From Coleofasciculus sp. S288 (GTDB taxonomy: Bacteria > Cyanobacteriota > Cyanobacteriia > Cyanobacteriales > Coleofasciculaceae), in assembly GCA_020216575.1 (NCBI GenBank), contig JAIUYC010000213.1, forward strand, positions 1 to 6,749: a stretch of 6,749 bases of DNA. Direction: 5' to 3'. The position numbers and the translations under genes are program-made. Positions 6,572 to 6,749 of the stretch are shown in pieces (position 1 is the stretch's first letter; each line of letters begins with the position of its first letter). Under the pieces are notes generated by a model, which saw nothing but the letters and a program-made list of their open reading frames with translations, was not told the DNA's origin and did not search any database.

Positions 6572-6637
6572 TGCCAGGGCGGGTTTATATAGATTGTCTG
6601 TAAGATGAATAATTCCCTGGTCAAACCCGCTCCTACA
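6572..6637. repeat. Small palindromic element, TGTAGGAGCGGG family, copy B2
   Basis: It begins TGCCAGGGCGGGTTTA and ends CAAACCCGCTCCTACA (6622-6637), a near mirror. Its last bases are also the exact complement of the first 12 bases of copy B1, so B1 and B2 together (6502-6637) form one larger inverted-repeat unit. Confidence 0.6.
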
Positions 6638-6665
6638 AGAATTTGCCAACAGGATCATTTATAGG

Positions 6666-6749
6666 ACTTACGCACAGATGCTACACAGAGTAGGGGCGAG
6701 GCATGCCTCGCCCCTACAGATGGTGGTTCAAAGGTAAATTTGCGTAAGT
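6666..6749. mobile_element. MITE-like element with ACTTACGCA terminal inverted repeats (right end at window edge)
   Basis: ACTTACGCA (6666-6674) is matched exactly by TGCGTAAGT (6741-6749). The left end may extend outward to GGACTTACGCA, but the window stops before the right partner could be seen. At 84 bases there is no room for a transposase. The interior holds a separate perfect palindrome at 6690-6717. ACTTACGCA-type ends recur in many cyanobacterial genomes, as I recall them. Confidence 0.65.
6690..6717. repeat. Perfect 28-base palindrome
   Basis: GTAGGGGCGAGGCA is followed immediately by its exact reverse complement TGCCTCGCCCCTAC. It would form a very stable GC-rich hairpin or cruciform. 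Its arm GTAGGGGCG resembles the ends of the TGTAGGAGCGGG family. It is nested in the ACTTACGCA element. There is no T run after it on either strand, so a terminator role is not indicated. Confidence 0.9.

Noticed and set aside
4817..6749. CRISPR array formed by the repeated TGTAGGAGCGGG segments
   Set aside because: The copies are few, irregularly spaced, inverted relative to each other and palindromic, unlike direct repeats with even spacers, and no cas gene is present.

Overview
The window looks like chromosomal DNA of a cyanobacterium, probably a filamentous or otherwise large-genome, repeat-rich lineage. There are five perfect copies of the HIP1 octamer GCGATCGC (1649, 2024, 3213, 3767 and 4222). 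There are 7- and 8-base short tandem repeats in and next to genes, several families of small palindromic or inverted-repeat elements, a multi-PAS hybrid histidine kinase typical of the phylum, and a PEP-CTERM exported protein. No genus can be named from the sequence alone.

Three genes can be supported, all on the minus strand. (1) Positions 1-3289 hold an orphan hybrid sensor histidine kinase of at least 1096 residues. It has about eight membrane segments, three PAS domains, HisKA, HATPase and a C-terminal receiver domain, and lacks only its last few residues, which lie beyond position 1. I translated the whole stretch and found one uninterrupted frame. (2) Positions 3574-4155 hold a 193-residue GNAT acetyltransferase of the RimJ/RimL type. 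Its last residues and stop codon come from a repeat element, and its start lies in a diverged tandem duplication. (3) Positions 4989-6017 hold a 342-residue secreted PEP-CTERM protein with a probable beta-propeller-like body.

Between and inside the genes lie repeats. Heptamer and octamer arrays are embedded in the kinase coding frame (715-749 and 409-456). A CTAACGC-rich repeat lies at 3463-3597. A roughly 68-base tandem duplication lies at 4141-4276. A TGTAGGAGCGGG palindromic family occurs at 4817-4884, 6502-6571 and 6572-6637. A heptamer array abuts the PEP-CTERM stop codon (4953-4987). An 88-base inverted-repeat element lies upstream of that gene (6168-6255). The window ends in a small element with ACTTACGCA terminal inverted repeats around a perfect 28-base palindrome (6666-6749). 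The rest of 4277-4816 and 6256-6501 is AT-rich and shows no gene.

Nothing shows that the three genes work together: they are separated by repeat-bearing gaps and do not form an operon. I see no clear novel multi-gene system. The most interesting features are a threefold internal repeat in the kinase's membrane sensor and the way short repeats have entered coding sequence without breaking frames.
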